NCBI GenBank assembly: GCA_964438715.1
Contig: CAYTLQ010000338.1
Location: 1-29,474, forward strand
Length of the DNA stretch: 29,474 nucleotides
Direction: 5' to 3'
Source of the DNA: CAYTLQ01 sp964438715
GTDB taxonomy: Bacteria > Bacteroidota > Ignavibacteria > Ignavibacteriales > Ignavibacteriaceae
Shown: in pieces, positions 1-6,437 of the stretch
Position numbering within the stretch: the first letter of the stretch is position 1
Layout of the letters: every line of letters begins with the position of its first letter
The notes under the pieces: generated by a model
The model's database searches: none
Seen by the model: only the letters and a program-made list of their open reading frames with translations
Told to the model about the DNA's origin: nothing
Position numbers and translations under genes: made by a program

Positions 1-936
1 GAATACACTTGTAAAGAATTTGATTTTTACCAACCGTCAAAAATTGTAAAAGAATTTGGTTGGGTTGCTAACAAGTTTGTTTCCAACACAAACTTGTATC
101 GTCATAGTTTTGATATTGACGGAGTTTGCCCGTTTGAGTGGCGACAGGGTATAAAACACGACTTGTCAGCCATAATGGAGTTAGAACGTGTAAACGGACA
201 TTTTGTGAATGGAAAACAAGAAGAAATAAAACTTGAAGAAGACTTGATTTTTGGAGTGCTTAAAAGTTCCGACTTGAAACAAACTGTAATCAACCAACCA
301 AGAAAATTTACAATAATCACACAGAAGAAAGTTGGGCAAGATACTTCTTTCATCAAGCAGAAATATCCAAAGACATTTGGATATTTACATTCTCACAAAA
401 CGTATTTCGACCAAAGAAAATCAAGCATTTATAACAATAAACCCGACTTCTCAATATTTGGAATTGGCGATTACTCTTTTTCACCATACAAAGTTGCAAT
501 TTCAGGACTTTACAAAATTTTTGCTTTCAGTATAATTTTACCATTGGAGTACAAGCCCTTGATGCTTGATGACACTTGTTATTTGTTGTGCTTCGACAAC
601 ATAGAATTTGCGACTTACACAACCATACTTTTAAATTCTGACAAGACAAAAGAATTATTGCAAGCCATTACATTTTCAGATGCCAAGCGAACTTTCACAA
701 AAGACATTTTAATGCGAATTGACCTTTACAAATTGGCAACACAATTTTCAGATTTGGCATTACAGACAGAAATCAATTCATTAAATAAAAAATACAACTT
801 GCAGGTTTCGCCTGATAAATGGGACGAATTTTTACAAACATTAAAACCAAAACACTTAGCCAAACAAATGGACATTTTCGCATTGACGGAAGAAGAAGCA
901 CTACGCACAACAGCAGTTTGGCGAAATGGCGGGTGA
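1..936 (+). CDS. Restriction-type adenine DNA methyltransferase, C-terminal part (cut by window edge)
   Basis: The frame is open from base 1, so this is the 3' part of a longer gene; the TTG at 94 is only the first possible start codon inside the window and is not a believable start. The translated tail resembles the target-recognition end of Eco57I-like or type II/IIG adenine methyltransferases: a GHFVNG segment, then PKTFGYLHSHKTYFDQRKSS, then FGIGDYSFSPYKVAISGLYK, then DAKRTFTKDILMRID. These are typical of the region that contacts DNA and decides specificity; the catalytic NPPY motif would lie upstream and cannot be seen. Its partner nuclease, if any, is also outside. The end of the frame overlaps a large foldback (905-1036), and the last residues (about 20) look like read-through into that structure, not conserved protein. 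The family call is from recognised motifs; activity is unknown. Confidence 0.72.
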   Translation, partial: EYTCKEFDFYQPSKIVKEFGWVANKFVSNTNLYRHSFDIDGVCPFEWRQGIKHDLSAIMELERVNGHFVNGKQEEIKLEEDLIFGVLKSSDLKQTVINQPRKFTIITQKKVGQDTSFIKQKYPKTFGYLHSHKTYFDQRKSSIYNNKPDFSIFGIGDYSFSPYKVAISGLYKIFAFSIILPLEYKPLMLDDTCYLLCFDNIEFATYTTILLNSDKTKELLQAITFSDAKRTFTKDILMRIDLYKLATQFSDLALQTEINSLNKKYNLQVSPDKWDEFLQTLKPKHLAKQMDIFALTEEEALRTTAVWRNGG

Positions 937-1036
937 CGTTCTTATATGACAGTTTTGTGCTTAACCAAAGTGCAGTTCTTCGGTTGAACTTTTGTGCTAA
1001 AAATCCGCCACTACGCCAAACGGCAAACCGTTAGCG
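905..1036 (+). repeat. Large imperfect foldback, attC-like
   Basis: Arms at 914-932 and 1005-1023 pair at 16 of 19 positions (CAGTTTGGCGAAATGGCGG against the complement of CCGCCACTACGCCAAACGG). Inside them, a second stem is formed by AACCAAAG and CTTCGGTT near 965-985, and the word TTTTGTGCT is repeated directly on both sides. The outer ends read GCACAAC (905) and GTTAGCG (1030), close to but not matching the integron core sites RYYYAAC and GTTRRRY. Size (132 bp), position at a gene end and a new start codon about 30 bases further on are as expected for an integron cassette junction. No integrase is in the window, so this remains a candidate. Confidence 0.4.
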
Positions 1037-1067
1037 GTCAGGCTAAAAACGACAAAATGCAAATTAA

Positions 1068-1199
1068 ATGACACCAAAAGATATTTTGCAAAAATGGATT
1101 GATGCATTTATCAAGGCGGACTTGAAAGCAATTTTAGATTTGAATGCTGATAATGCAGTCAATCATCAAGATTGCATTTCAACGCGGTTACTGCGATAA
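1068..1199 (+). pseudogene. Truncated SnoaL/NTF2-like protein
   Basis: A 43-residue frame starts at ATG 1068 with MTPKDILQKWIDAFIKADLK followed by LDLNADNAVNHQ. This matches the opening helix and first conserved segment of SnoaL-like (NTF2-fold) small proteins, which normally run to about 110-140 residues. Homology stops at about position 1170, where the frame runs into unrelated sequence and ends at 1197-1199. The 3' two thirds are missing, so this is a remnant joined to the next gene by recombination, not a working protein. Family assignment is by eye from a short stretch. Confidence 0.5.
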
Positions 1200-1764
1200 A
1201 CTCTTATTTTTCAAACTACATAAATTGCCGATTGAATAAGAATATAAAAAACAAAATTATTTATCTGCTGATTGGACAAAAAGGAAGCGGAAAATCCTTC
1301 ATTGGAACTCTTATGGGAAAGGAGTTTGGGGTAAAATTCATTCGAGCAGAAGATTGGGCTAAAAAATCAAGAAAGATAGAAATTTTGATAACGAAGCATA
1401 CCTAAAACAAGTATTTAAAGAAATTGTAAATGGGATTCGAAACAGTTTAACTGATAAGGATAAAATTGTATTCGATTCCACAGGACTGACTGAATACTTT
1501 GATTTAATGCTTGAGAGTTTGAGAAGAGATTTTCGAGTAACAACAATTGGTGTTTATGCAGACAGAACAACCTGTTTAAAGAGAGTTAAATCGAGAGACC
1601 AAGAGATTCATATAAACATATCAGATGACCAAGTTTTAATGATTAATGAAAAGGTAAGAGAAAGAAATTTTCAAACTGATTTTTCAATAATCAATGAAGA
1701 TAAATCAGAGAAAGAACTTATCAATGAAAATAGCAAAAATATTGAGCAAACGATTGCAAATTAG
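1172..1764 (+). pseudogene. Frameshifted P-loop kinase (shikimate kinase-like)
   Basis: Two reading frames together make one protein. The first carries KIIYLLIGQKGSGKS, a Walker A motif (GQKGSGKS), then GKEFGVKFIRAEDW; the second continues RNFDNEAYLKQVFKE, VFDSTGLTEYF, then a TTIGVYADRTTCLKRVKSRD segment like the lid and adenine-binding part of small nucleotide or shikimate-type kinases. The frames join at the A run 1361-1366: removing or adding one base restores a single frame of about 170-180 residues. The true start is unclear: TTG at 1172 or 1232 are options and no ATG lies in frame before the Walker A motif. The first part overlaps the SnoaL remnant. Either a real inactivating indel in a homopolymer or a sequencing error. 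The substrate cannot be told. Confidence 0.55.
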
Positions 1765-1784
1765 ACTGATATAAAAGTTCGACT

Positions 1785-1845
1785 CGCTAACACGGGTTTT
1801 GCGTTTTGATTAAATGAATAAAAACAAAAACTGCACATAACACGG
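1785..1845 (+). repeat. Direct repeat TAACACGG flanking an AT-rich stem
   Basis: TAACACGG occurs at 1788-1795 (in CGCTAACACGG) and again exactly 50 bases on at 1838-1845 (in CACATAACACGG). Between them GTTTTGCGTTTT and AAAAACAAAAAC can pair loosely. It lies just after the kinase remnant, where a cassette-type recombination site would be expected, but the right end has no GTT core, so I only record the repeat. Confidence 0.35.
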
Positions 1846-1892
1846 AATATTAGTAATGGCACACTTTGTTTTGAATATGACCGGCATTTCAG

Positions 1893-2150
1893 ATGCTAAG
1901 GCAGAGTCAAACTGCCCACCAAAGATACAAAGAAGTCGTGGTATCGAGCCGCATCGAAGGTACACGAACCAATACTGACGAAGCCCTGCTCGATGAAGAA
2001 GAAATTCATCCCAAACGCAGAAACGACTGGAAAGAGGTTAACAATTACATCTAGGCACTGAACGAAGCTATGGCCAAATTGAAAAAACTGCCTATTTCGT
2101 CAAGATTGCATAGGCAAACACATAAAACCTTATTTAGTAATGTGCAGTGA
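1893..2150 (+). pseudogene. Fic-family protein remnant (Fic N-terminal domain), in-frame stop
   Basis: From ATG 1893 the frame reads ...YKEVVVSSRIEGTRTNTDEA, LLDEEEIHPKRRNDWKEVNN, then a TAG stop at 2052-2054, and continues in the same frame with ALNEAMAKLKKLPISSRLHR and QTHKTLF before a TGA at 2148-2150. SSRIEGT...LLDEEE...RNDWKEV.NYI.A...LPIS.RL....H is the signature of the N-terminal domain of Fic/DOC AMP-transferases; the catalytic HPFxxGNGR motif is absent because the gene is cut off here. The stop codon plus the missing C-terminal half make it a decayed gene. Full Fic proteins of this class are about 350-380 residues. Confidence 0.7.
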
Positions 2151-2169
2151 AAACACAAATTACTGGGCG

Positions 2170-2298
2170 AATAGCGAAAAAATGATGGTAATTTGATCTT
2201 CAATATTAGTTCCTGTAATAACCTTAGCCCCCCTAAGGACTTACGGGTTTATCACTGTATTCTATCGGTAGCAACTGCACTTTTTCGGTGTTGTCCAT
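2170..2298 (-). pseudogene. N-terminal scrap of an IS transposase (IS1380-like)
   Basis: On the minus strand an ATG at 2298 opens MDNTEKVQLLPIEYSDKPVS P, then TAG. One base further in the G run the frame resumes as GGLRLLQELILKIKLPSFF. Together this reads like the start of IS1380-type transposases (KPVSPWGGLRLL...). The reading requires TGG to TAG plus loss of one G, so it is dead. The rest of the element is missing: to its left lies the Fic remnant. The family call rests on about 40 residues and is tentative. Confidence 0.4.
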
Positions 2299-2397
2299 TT
2301 TTTCTCTCTTATTAATTCTCAATCTCTTCGTCAAAATTAACATCTTCTAATGAATAATTAGGGATAAAGGAAAATACCTACCCCCAATATTTTTTAC

Positions 2398-2455
2398 TTG
2401 ACAGGAAAGATTAATTTTTGTAAGTTTTAATCAGATAAAAGAGTCTTATATCTGA
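2398..2455 (+). promoter_or_regulatory. Promoter and possible autoregulatory site of the Rrf2 gene
   Basis: A TTGACA box at 2398-2403 is followed 17 bases later by TAAGTT. Just downstream, TCAGATA (2431-2437) and TATCTGA (2449-2455) form an inverted repeat with an 11-base spacer, ending 7 bases before the start codon. The same half-sites with a 4-base spacer make up the perfect palindrome after the gene, so the regulator probably represses itself as well. The stretch 2299-2397 holds nothing else I can recognise. Confidence 0.45.
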
Positions 2456-2462
2456 AAATATT

Positions 2463-2885
2463 ATGATATTTACAAAATCAACAAAGTATGCCATCAGGGC
2501 AATCATTTTTATCGCCAGCAGATGTGAGGAGGGAGTCAATTGCTCAATTAAGGATATTGCCAGAGATCTAGAAATACCTTACCATTTCCTGACAAAAATC
2601 CTTCAGAGGCTAACAGAAGCAGGTATTCTTATATCAACAAAAGGGACAAACGGCGGTGTTAGGCTTAATATTAATCCAGGACAGATATATTTAATGGATA
2701 TAGTTAAAGCTGTTGATGCAGAATATTCAACAGATGAATGTGTACTTGGTTTTCCTCAATGTGACGAAAATAATCCTTGTGCTTTGCACTTTATCTGGCA
2801 GGAACCGAAAAGAGAGATAGACCGCATTTTGGATGGGATTACTATAAATGATGTTTTACAGAACAACGAAGTAATTAAACTATAA
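2463..2885 (+). CDS. Rrf2-family Fe-S transcription regulator (NsrR/IscR-like) of the nos operon
   Basis: 140 residues, the usual Rrf2 length. The N-terminus MIFTKSTKYAIRAIIFIA and the winged helix around residues 25-65 (DIARDLEIPYHFLTKILQRL, then TKGTNGGVRL) are standard Rrf2. Three cysteines at 93, 100 and 106 (C-x6-C-x5-C) fall where NsrR and IscR hold their Fe-S cluster, so the protein probably senses NO, redox state or cluster supply. It is the first gene before a cytochrome c/NosZ operon in the same direction, 56 bases upstream, which points to control of N2O respiration; an NO sensor fits best because N2O appears with NO during denitrification. Which signal it reads cannot be decided from sequence, so I give no symbol. 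The likely operator is the palindrome at 2896-2923. Confidence 0.9.
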   Translation: MIFTKSTKYAIRAIIFIASRCEEGVNCSIKDIARDLEIPYHFLTKILQRLTEAGILISTKGTNGGVRLNINPGQIYLMDIVKAVDAEYSTDECVLGFPQCDENNPCALHFIWQEPKREIDRILDGITINDVLQNNEVIKL

Positions 2886-2895
2886 AAATTTAACC

Positions 2896-2923
2896 TATAA
2901 TCAGATAATATTATCTGATTATA
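2896..2923 (+). promoter_or_regulatory. Perfect 28-bp palindrome, likely Rrf2 operator for the nos operon
   Basis: Left arm TATAATCAGATAAT and right arm ATTATCTGATTATA are exact reverse complements with no loop, centred between 2909 and 2910. It starts 10 bases after the regulator stop and ends 18 bases before the cytochrome c start. Rrf2 dimers bind AT-rich dyads of about this size. The half-site TCAGATA recurs before the regulator gene. It lacks the T tract of a terminator and the TTGAT half-site of FNR. Function is inferred from position and symmetry. Confidence 0.65.
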
Positions 2924-2941
2924 AATTATGAAAGGAACCGT

Positions 2942-3397
2942 ATGAAACCAAACTTTCAACTGATTACAGTTATAATATCCGCCATTATACTCGCTGGTTG
3001 CGGAGGCGAAAAAAAACCGCCTTACGATCCGAACAAACTGACAGATTTTCAGTTAGCCAACGGGATAGGTCCGATTATGAAACCACTTGAACTTAAACCA
3101 ATTGATAAAGCAAAGGCTGCTGAAGGTGCAAAAATTTTTGAACAGAAATGCTTCTCATGCCACAGGTTAGATCAGAAACTTGTGGGGCCGCCATTGCAAG
3201 ATGTGCTCTCCAGAAGGTCCCCGGAGTTCGTTGTGAATATGATTATGAATCCTGATATAATGATTCAGAAACACCCTGAAGTTCAGAAATTACTTGCTCA
3301 GTATCTGCAGAAGATGACCTATCAGGATGTTAAATTGGAAGAAGCATTTAAGATACTTGAGTATCTCCGTCTACAAAATGAAACACCCACAAAATAA
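2942..3397 (+). CDS. Lipoprotein mono-heme cytochrome c, likely electron donor to NosZ
   Basis: 151 residues. A lipoprotein signal ends in LAGC (Cys20), so the mature protein should be membrane-anchored on the outside. One heme c motif, CFSCH at 70-74, follows an AAEGAKIFEQK helix typical of class I cytochromes; the distal methionine is probably one of M100, M102, M107 or M125. GPPLQDVLSRRSPEFVVNMI after the heme is usual for small cytochromes of this class. It is the first structural gene of the nos operon, 18 bases before nosZ. Clade II nos clusters commonly carry such cytochromes, thought to pass electrons from the quinol/cytochrome pool to the CuA site of NosZ. A start at ATG 2942 follows AAAGGAA. 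The donor role is inferred from context. Confidence 0.85.
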   Translation: MKPNFQLITVIISAIILAGCGGEKKPPYDPNKLTDFQLANGIGPIMKPLELKPIDKAKAAEGAKIFEQKCFSCHRLDQKLVGPPLQDVLSRRSPEFVVNMIMNPDIMIQKHPEVQKLLAQYLQKMTYQDVKLEEAFKILEYLRLQNETPTK

Positions 3398-3415
3398 ATT
3401 TAGAAAGGTTCTCAA

Positions 3416-5371
3416 ATGAATAATCCTTATCTCAAGAGAATTTTTGCCGGACTTGGATTCATTACGATTTTATCTGTTGTCTGGATCGGATGTCCGGGTG
3501 AAGACCTCACCCGCGGAAATGCAGCAGAAAAGGTCTATGTCTCTCCCGGAAAGTATGATGAGTTTTACCTCTTTACCTCCGGCGGTTTTAGCGGACAAGT
3601 TGGAGTTTACGGCCTTCCATCAGGCAGACACTTTAAAACCATCAGTGTTTTCTCTCAAAATCCGGAAACCGGATATGGATACACCGAAGAAACTAAAGGT
3701 ATGCTTGAAACATCTTTTGGATTTATTCCTTGGGACGATGCGCACCATCCTAAACTTTCGCAAACTGACGGAGTACCGGACGGGCGTTGGCTTTTTATTA
3801 ACGGAAATAATACGCCCCGCATTGCAAGAATTGACCTGAAAACCTTTGAAACCGCTGAAATAATAGAAATACCTAATGCAGGTGGCAATCACGCATCACC
3901 GTTTCTTACAGAAAATACTGAATATGTAGTATCATCAACAAGGTTCAGTATTCCGATTCCTCAGCGGGATGTTTCTATAAATAGTTATAAGGAAACATTT
4001 AAGGGAACAATTAGTTTTGTTAAGGTAGATCCCAAATCAGGAGAGATGGGAGTCGCTTTCCAAATTCTTGTACCTGGTTTTGATTATGACCTTGCACACG
4101 CAGGGAAAGGGCCTTCACATGGATGGGCATTTTTCACCTGTTACAATACAGAGCAGGCAAACACTATGAAAGAAGTCAATGCTTCCCAGAAAGATAAAGA
4201 TTTCATTGCTGCGGTAAACTGGAAACTTGCGGAAAAATACCTTGCTGAAGGGAAGGGGAAAACGCTGAGCGGTAATTATGTGCATAATGTTTTTGACGAA
4301 CACACTCACTCAACCGTTACTAAAAAGTATAACAGCGTAAAAACTTTAGACCCCCTTGAATGTCCCGGCATTATTTATTATTTACCTACTCCTAAATCGC
4401 CTCACGGTGTAGATATTGATCCAAGCGGCGAGTATATTGTAGCAGGAGGTAAGCTTGCAGCAGTTATACCGGTACATTCGTTTTCGAAAATGATTCAGGC
4501 GATTAAAAATAAAAATTTTGATGGCGATGCCTTTGGTATTCCGATTCTTAAGTATGATGCAGTGATTGCCGGTGAAGTACAAAATGCTGGGCTTGGACCG
4601 TTGCACACTGAATTTGACGGCAACGGGTATGCTTATACTTCTGCATTCGTATCGTCTGAGATAGTCAAATGGAAGATCGGGACTTGGGAAGTTGTGGATA
4701 GGGTGCCGACTTACTACTCAATCGGACACCTTAATATTCCTGGTGGTGATTCCAAAAAACCCTGGGGTAAATATGTGATAGCCCTTAATAAGATTACAAA
4801 AGATAGATACCTGCCGACCGGTCCTGAACTAACACAAAGTGCGCAGTTATTTGATATATCGGGAGAGAAAATGCAGTTGCTTCTTGATTTCCCGACTGTC
4901 GGAGAGCCGCACTATGCTCAGTCAATCCCGACTGATATACTGATGAAAAACTCGCAAAAAATATTTAGGCTCGATGATAACAAACACCCCTATGCGGTAA
5001 AGAGTGAAAAACAGGCACGAGTTGAGAGAAAAGGCTCTGATGTGCATATTTATATGTCAACTATTAGAACTCACTTTGCGCCTGATAATATTGAGGGTAT
5101 TAAAGTGGGCGATAAGGTTTATTTTCACATTACGAACCTAGAGCAGGATTGGGATATCCCTCACGGTTTTGCCATAAAAGGGCTGAACAATTCTGAATTA
5201 CTTATAATGCCTGGCCAGACGAAGACAATTTTATGGACTCCTAAATTCGAAGGAGTTTATCCATTCTATTGTACTGATTTCTGTTCGGCTTTACATCAGG
5301 AGATGCAGGGCTATGTAAGGGTCTCAGCGTCTAACTCAACAACTGCCATAACCTATAATATTCAAAAGTAA
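3416..5371 (+). CDS. nosZ: Nitrous oxide reductase, clade II (Sec-type)
   Basis: 651 residues, the family's usual size. It reduces N2O to N2 outside the cytoplasmic membrane. There is no twin-arginine motif; instead a Sec-type signal with a hydrophobic core (residues 9-25) ends in WIGC (Cys26). Seven-bladed-propeller histidines for the four-copper CuZ site are visible in DDAHHPKL, GPSHGWAF, SPHGVDIDPSG, GPLHTEFDG and EPHYAQS. The C-terminal cupredoxin domain has the binuclear CuA motif CTDFCSALHQEM, with Cys619, Cys623, His627 and Met630 as ligands. It sits between the cytochrome c gene and the nosB-like, nosL, nosD, nosF, nosY genes, all in one direction. A lipoprotein-like cysteine at 26 with a tryptophan at -3 is unusual and is discussed as a finding. 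A hairpin follows the stop. Confidence 0.97.
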   Translation: MNNPYLKRIFAGLGFITILSVVWIGCPGEDLTRGNAAEKVYVSPGKYDEFYLFTSGGFSGQVGVYGLPSGRHFKTISVFSQNPETGYGYTEETKGMLETSFGFIPWDDAHHPKLSQTDGVPDGRWLFINGNNTPRIARIDLKTFETAEIIEIPNAGGNHASPFLTENTEYVVSSTRFSIPIPQRDVSINSYKETFKGTISFVKVDPKSGEMGVAFQILVPGFDYDLAHAGKGPSHGWAFFTCYNTEQANTMKEVNASQKDKDFIAAVNWKLAEKYLAEGKGKTLSGNYVHNVFDEHTHSTVTKKYNSVKTLDPLECPGIIYYLPTPKSPHGVDIDPSGEYIVAGGKLAAVIPVHSFSKMIQAIKNKNFDGDAFGIPILKYDAVIAGEVQNAGLGPLHTEFDGNGYAYTSAFVSSEIVKWKIGTWEVVDRVPTYYSIGHLNIPGGDSKKPWGKYVIALNKITKDRYLPTGPELTQSAQLFDISGEKMQLLLDFPTVGEPHYAQSIPTDILMKNSQKIFRLDDNKHPYAVKSEKQARVERKGSDVHIYMSTIRTHFAPDNIEGIKVGDKVYFHITNLEQDWDIPHGFAIKGLNNSELLIMPGQTKTILWTPKFEGVYPFYCTDFCSALHQEMQGYVRVSASNSTTAITYNIQK

Positions 5372-5399
5372 TTTTCTAAATCTGAAGGGAGTTCTTAAC

Positions 5400-5427
5400 G
5401 GCGGAGAAATCTAAAACTTTCTCCGCC
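5400..5427 (+). promoter_or_regulatory. Hairpin between nosZ and the next gene
   Basis: GGCGGAGAAA (5400-5409) pairs perfectly with TTTCTCCGCC (5418-5427) around an 8-base loop. There is no T run after it (AATTAATACA follows), so it is not a standard terminator. It ends 10 bases before the next start codon and occupies the ribosome-binding region. It could protect the 3' end of nosZ mRNA or lower translation of the maturation genes. Confidence 0.6.
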
Positions 5428-5437
5428 AATTAATACA

Positions 5438-6016
5438 ATGGATAAAAAATATCAACGATTTTATTTAACTTCCGTCCTATTTATGATAGGAATGTATTTT
5501 TTCCCAATCTGGAGCATTGAGCTTGGCGCACCGCAGTTCCCGGAAGGTCTGGGATTTTATATCTGGTTAGATAAGATGACCGGTTTTAATGAAAATGACC
5601 TCAACAGTATTAACGGGTTAAACCATTATATCGGTATGCAGGCAATCGAACCTGACTCAATAGCAGAATTAAAGTTTATGCCGTACATTGTAGGGGCTTT
5701 AATTATATTGGGGGTGATAGCTTTTTTTGTGAATAAAAAATCAGTCTATTGGGGCTGGCTAATATTATTAGTGCTGGTGATGACAGCAGGATTAATTGAT
5801 TTTTATTTATGGGAATATAACTATGGCCATAACCTTGATCCAAGAGCGGCAATTAAAATTCCCGGAATGTCATTCCAGCCGCCACTAATAGGTGTTAAGC
5901 AGATATTGAATATGAGAGCGATTTCACTTCCTCACATCGGAGGAATAATACCCGGGTTAACTATGCTGATTACACTTTATTTGCTTATAAAAGCCAGGCA
6001 GCATGTGGATGCATAA
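5438..6016 (+). CDS. NosB-like multi-span membrane protein of the nos operon
   Basis: 192 residues. Four hydrophobic spans are visible: about 10-28 (LTSVLFMIGMYFFPI), 80-97 (YIVGALIILGVIAFF), 106-124 (WGWLILLVLVMTAGLI) and 166-186 (IGGIIPGLTMLITLYLLI). A soluble loop between the first two carries SINGLNHYIGMQAI with conserved-looking His and Glu residues; another after the third carries YNYGHNLDPRAAIKIPGMSF. Clade II nos clusters regularly have a membrane protein gene (nosB) of unknown function right after nosZ, and this one is in that position. It overlaps nosL by 14 bases. The role in electron transfer or assembly is not known, and equivalence to experimentally named NosB is by position only. 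The start has no Shine-Dalgarno sequence because the hairpin fills that space. Confidence 0.7.
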   Translation: MDKKYQRFYLTSVLFMIGMYFFPIWSIELGAPQFPEGLGFYIWLDKMTGFNENDLNSINGLNHYIGMQAIEPDSIAELKFMPYIVGALIILGVIAFFVNKKSVYWGWLILLVLVMTAGLIDFYLWEYNYGHNLDPRAAIKIPGMSFQPPLIGVKQILNMRAISLPHIGGIIPGLTMLITLYLLIKARQHVDA

Positions 6017-6437
6017 TATTCTTTTTTTACTTTTCTCTATAATATGTTTTAGCTGCAGAAGCGGGCCAGACAAAATATACATTGATCTTGATATGTGCTC
6101 ACACTGTGAAATGAAGATAAGCGATACCCGTTTTGCAGCGCAAATTATTACATCAAAAGGTAAAGTGTTTAAATTTGATGACTATGCATGCTTGATTGAA
6201 TTTCAGAATGAATCAAAAAATACAGGGGATACTGAATTGTATGTAGCATTATATACTCAGGGAGGCGAATGGATTAATGTGGTTGATGCCTACTTTGCTT
6301 ATGGAGAAGAGATCAGAAGCCCTATGAGAGGTAATGCTGCAGCTTTCCGCACTGAATCAGAAGCGGGAGAATTGGCAAGGAAAATTAGCGGGGAAGTGTT
6401 AAGATGGCAGGAATTAGTTAAAAAAGCAGGCCTTTAG
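6003..6437 (+). CDS. nosL: NosL copper chaperone lipoprotein
   Basis: 144 residues. The N-terminus is a short hydrophobic segment ending in CFSC (Cys18), a probable lipoprotein signal. The NosL motif follows: DMCSHCEMKISD with Met31, Cys32, Cys35 and Met37, then KFDDYACLIEF at about 57-67, and an AAAFRTESEA segment near the end. NosL delivers Cu(I) to apo-NosZ for the CuZ site. The gene starts inside the end of the upstream membrane protein gene and abuts nosD with no space, so translation is coupled. ATG 6009 is another possible start two codons in. Spacing of the Cys and Met residues is normal for the family. Confidence 0.9.
   Translation: MWMHNILFLLFSIICFSCRSGPDKIYIDLDMCSHCEMKISDTRFAAQIITSKGKVFKFDDYACLIEFQNESKNTGDTELYVALYTQGGEWINVVDAYFAYGEEIRSPMRGNAAAFRTESEAGELARKISGEVLRWQELVKKAGL

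Noticed and set aside
1361..1367. Programmed -1 frameshift signal at the A run
   Set aside because: The zero-frame codons are AAA AAA, but no downstream stem or pseudoknot and no family precedent is visible; a simple indel explains it.
1785..1845. Second integron attC site
   Set aside because: Left end looks right, but no GTTRRRY core at the right end and only weak pairing, so it is listed only as a direct repeat.
2896..2923. Palindrome as the terminator of the Rrf2 gene
   Set aside because: AT-rich stem without loop or T run; position at the next promoter fits an operator better.
2896..2923. FNR/CRP-type site
   Set aside because: The half-site is TCAGATAAT, not TTGAT or TGTGA.
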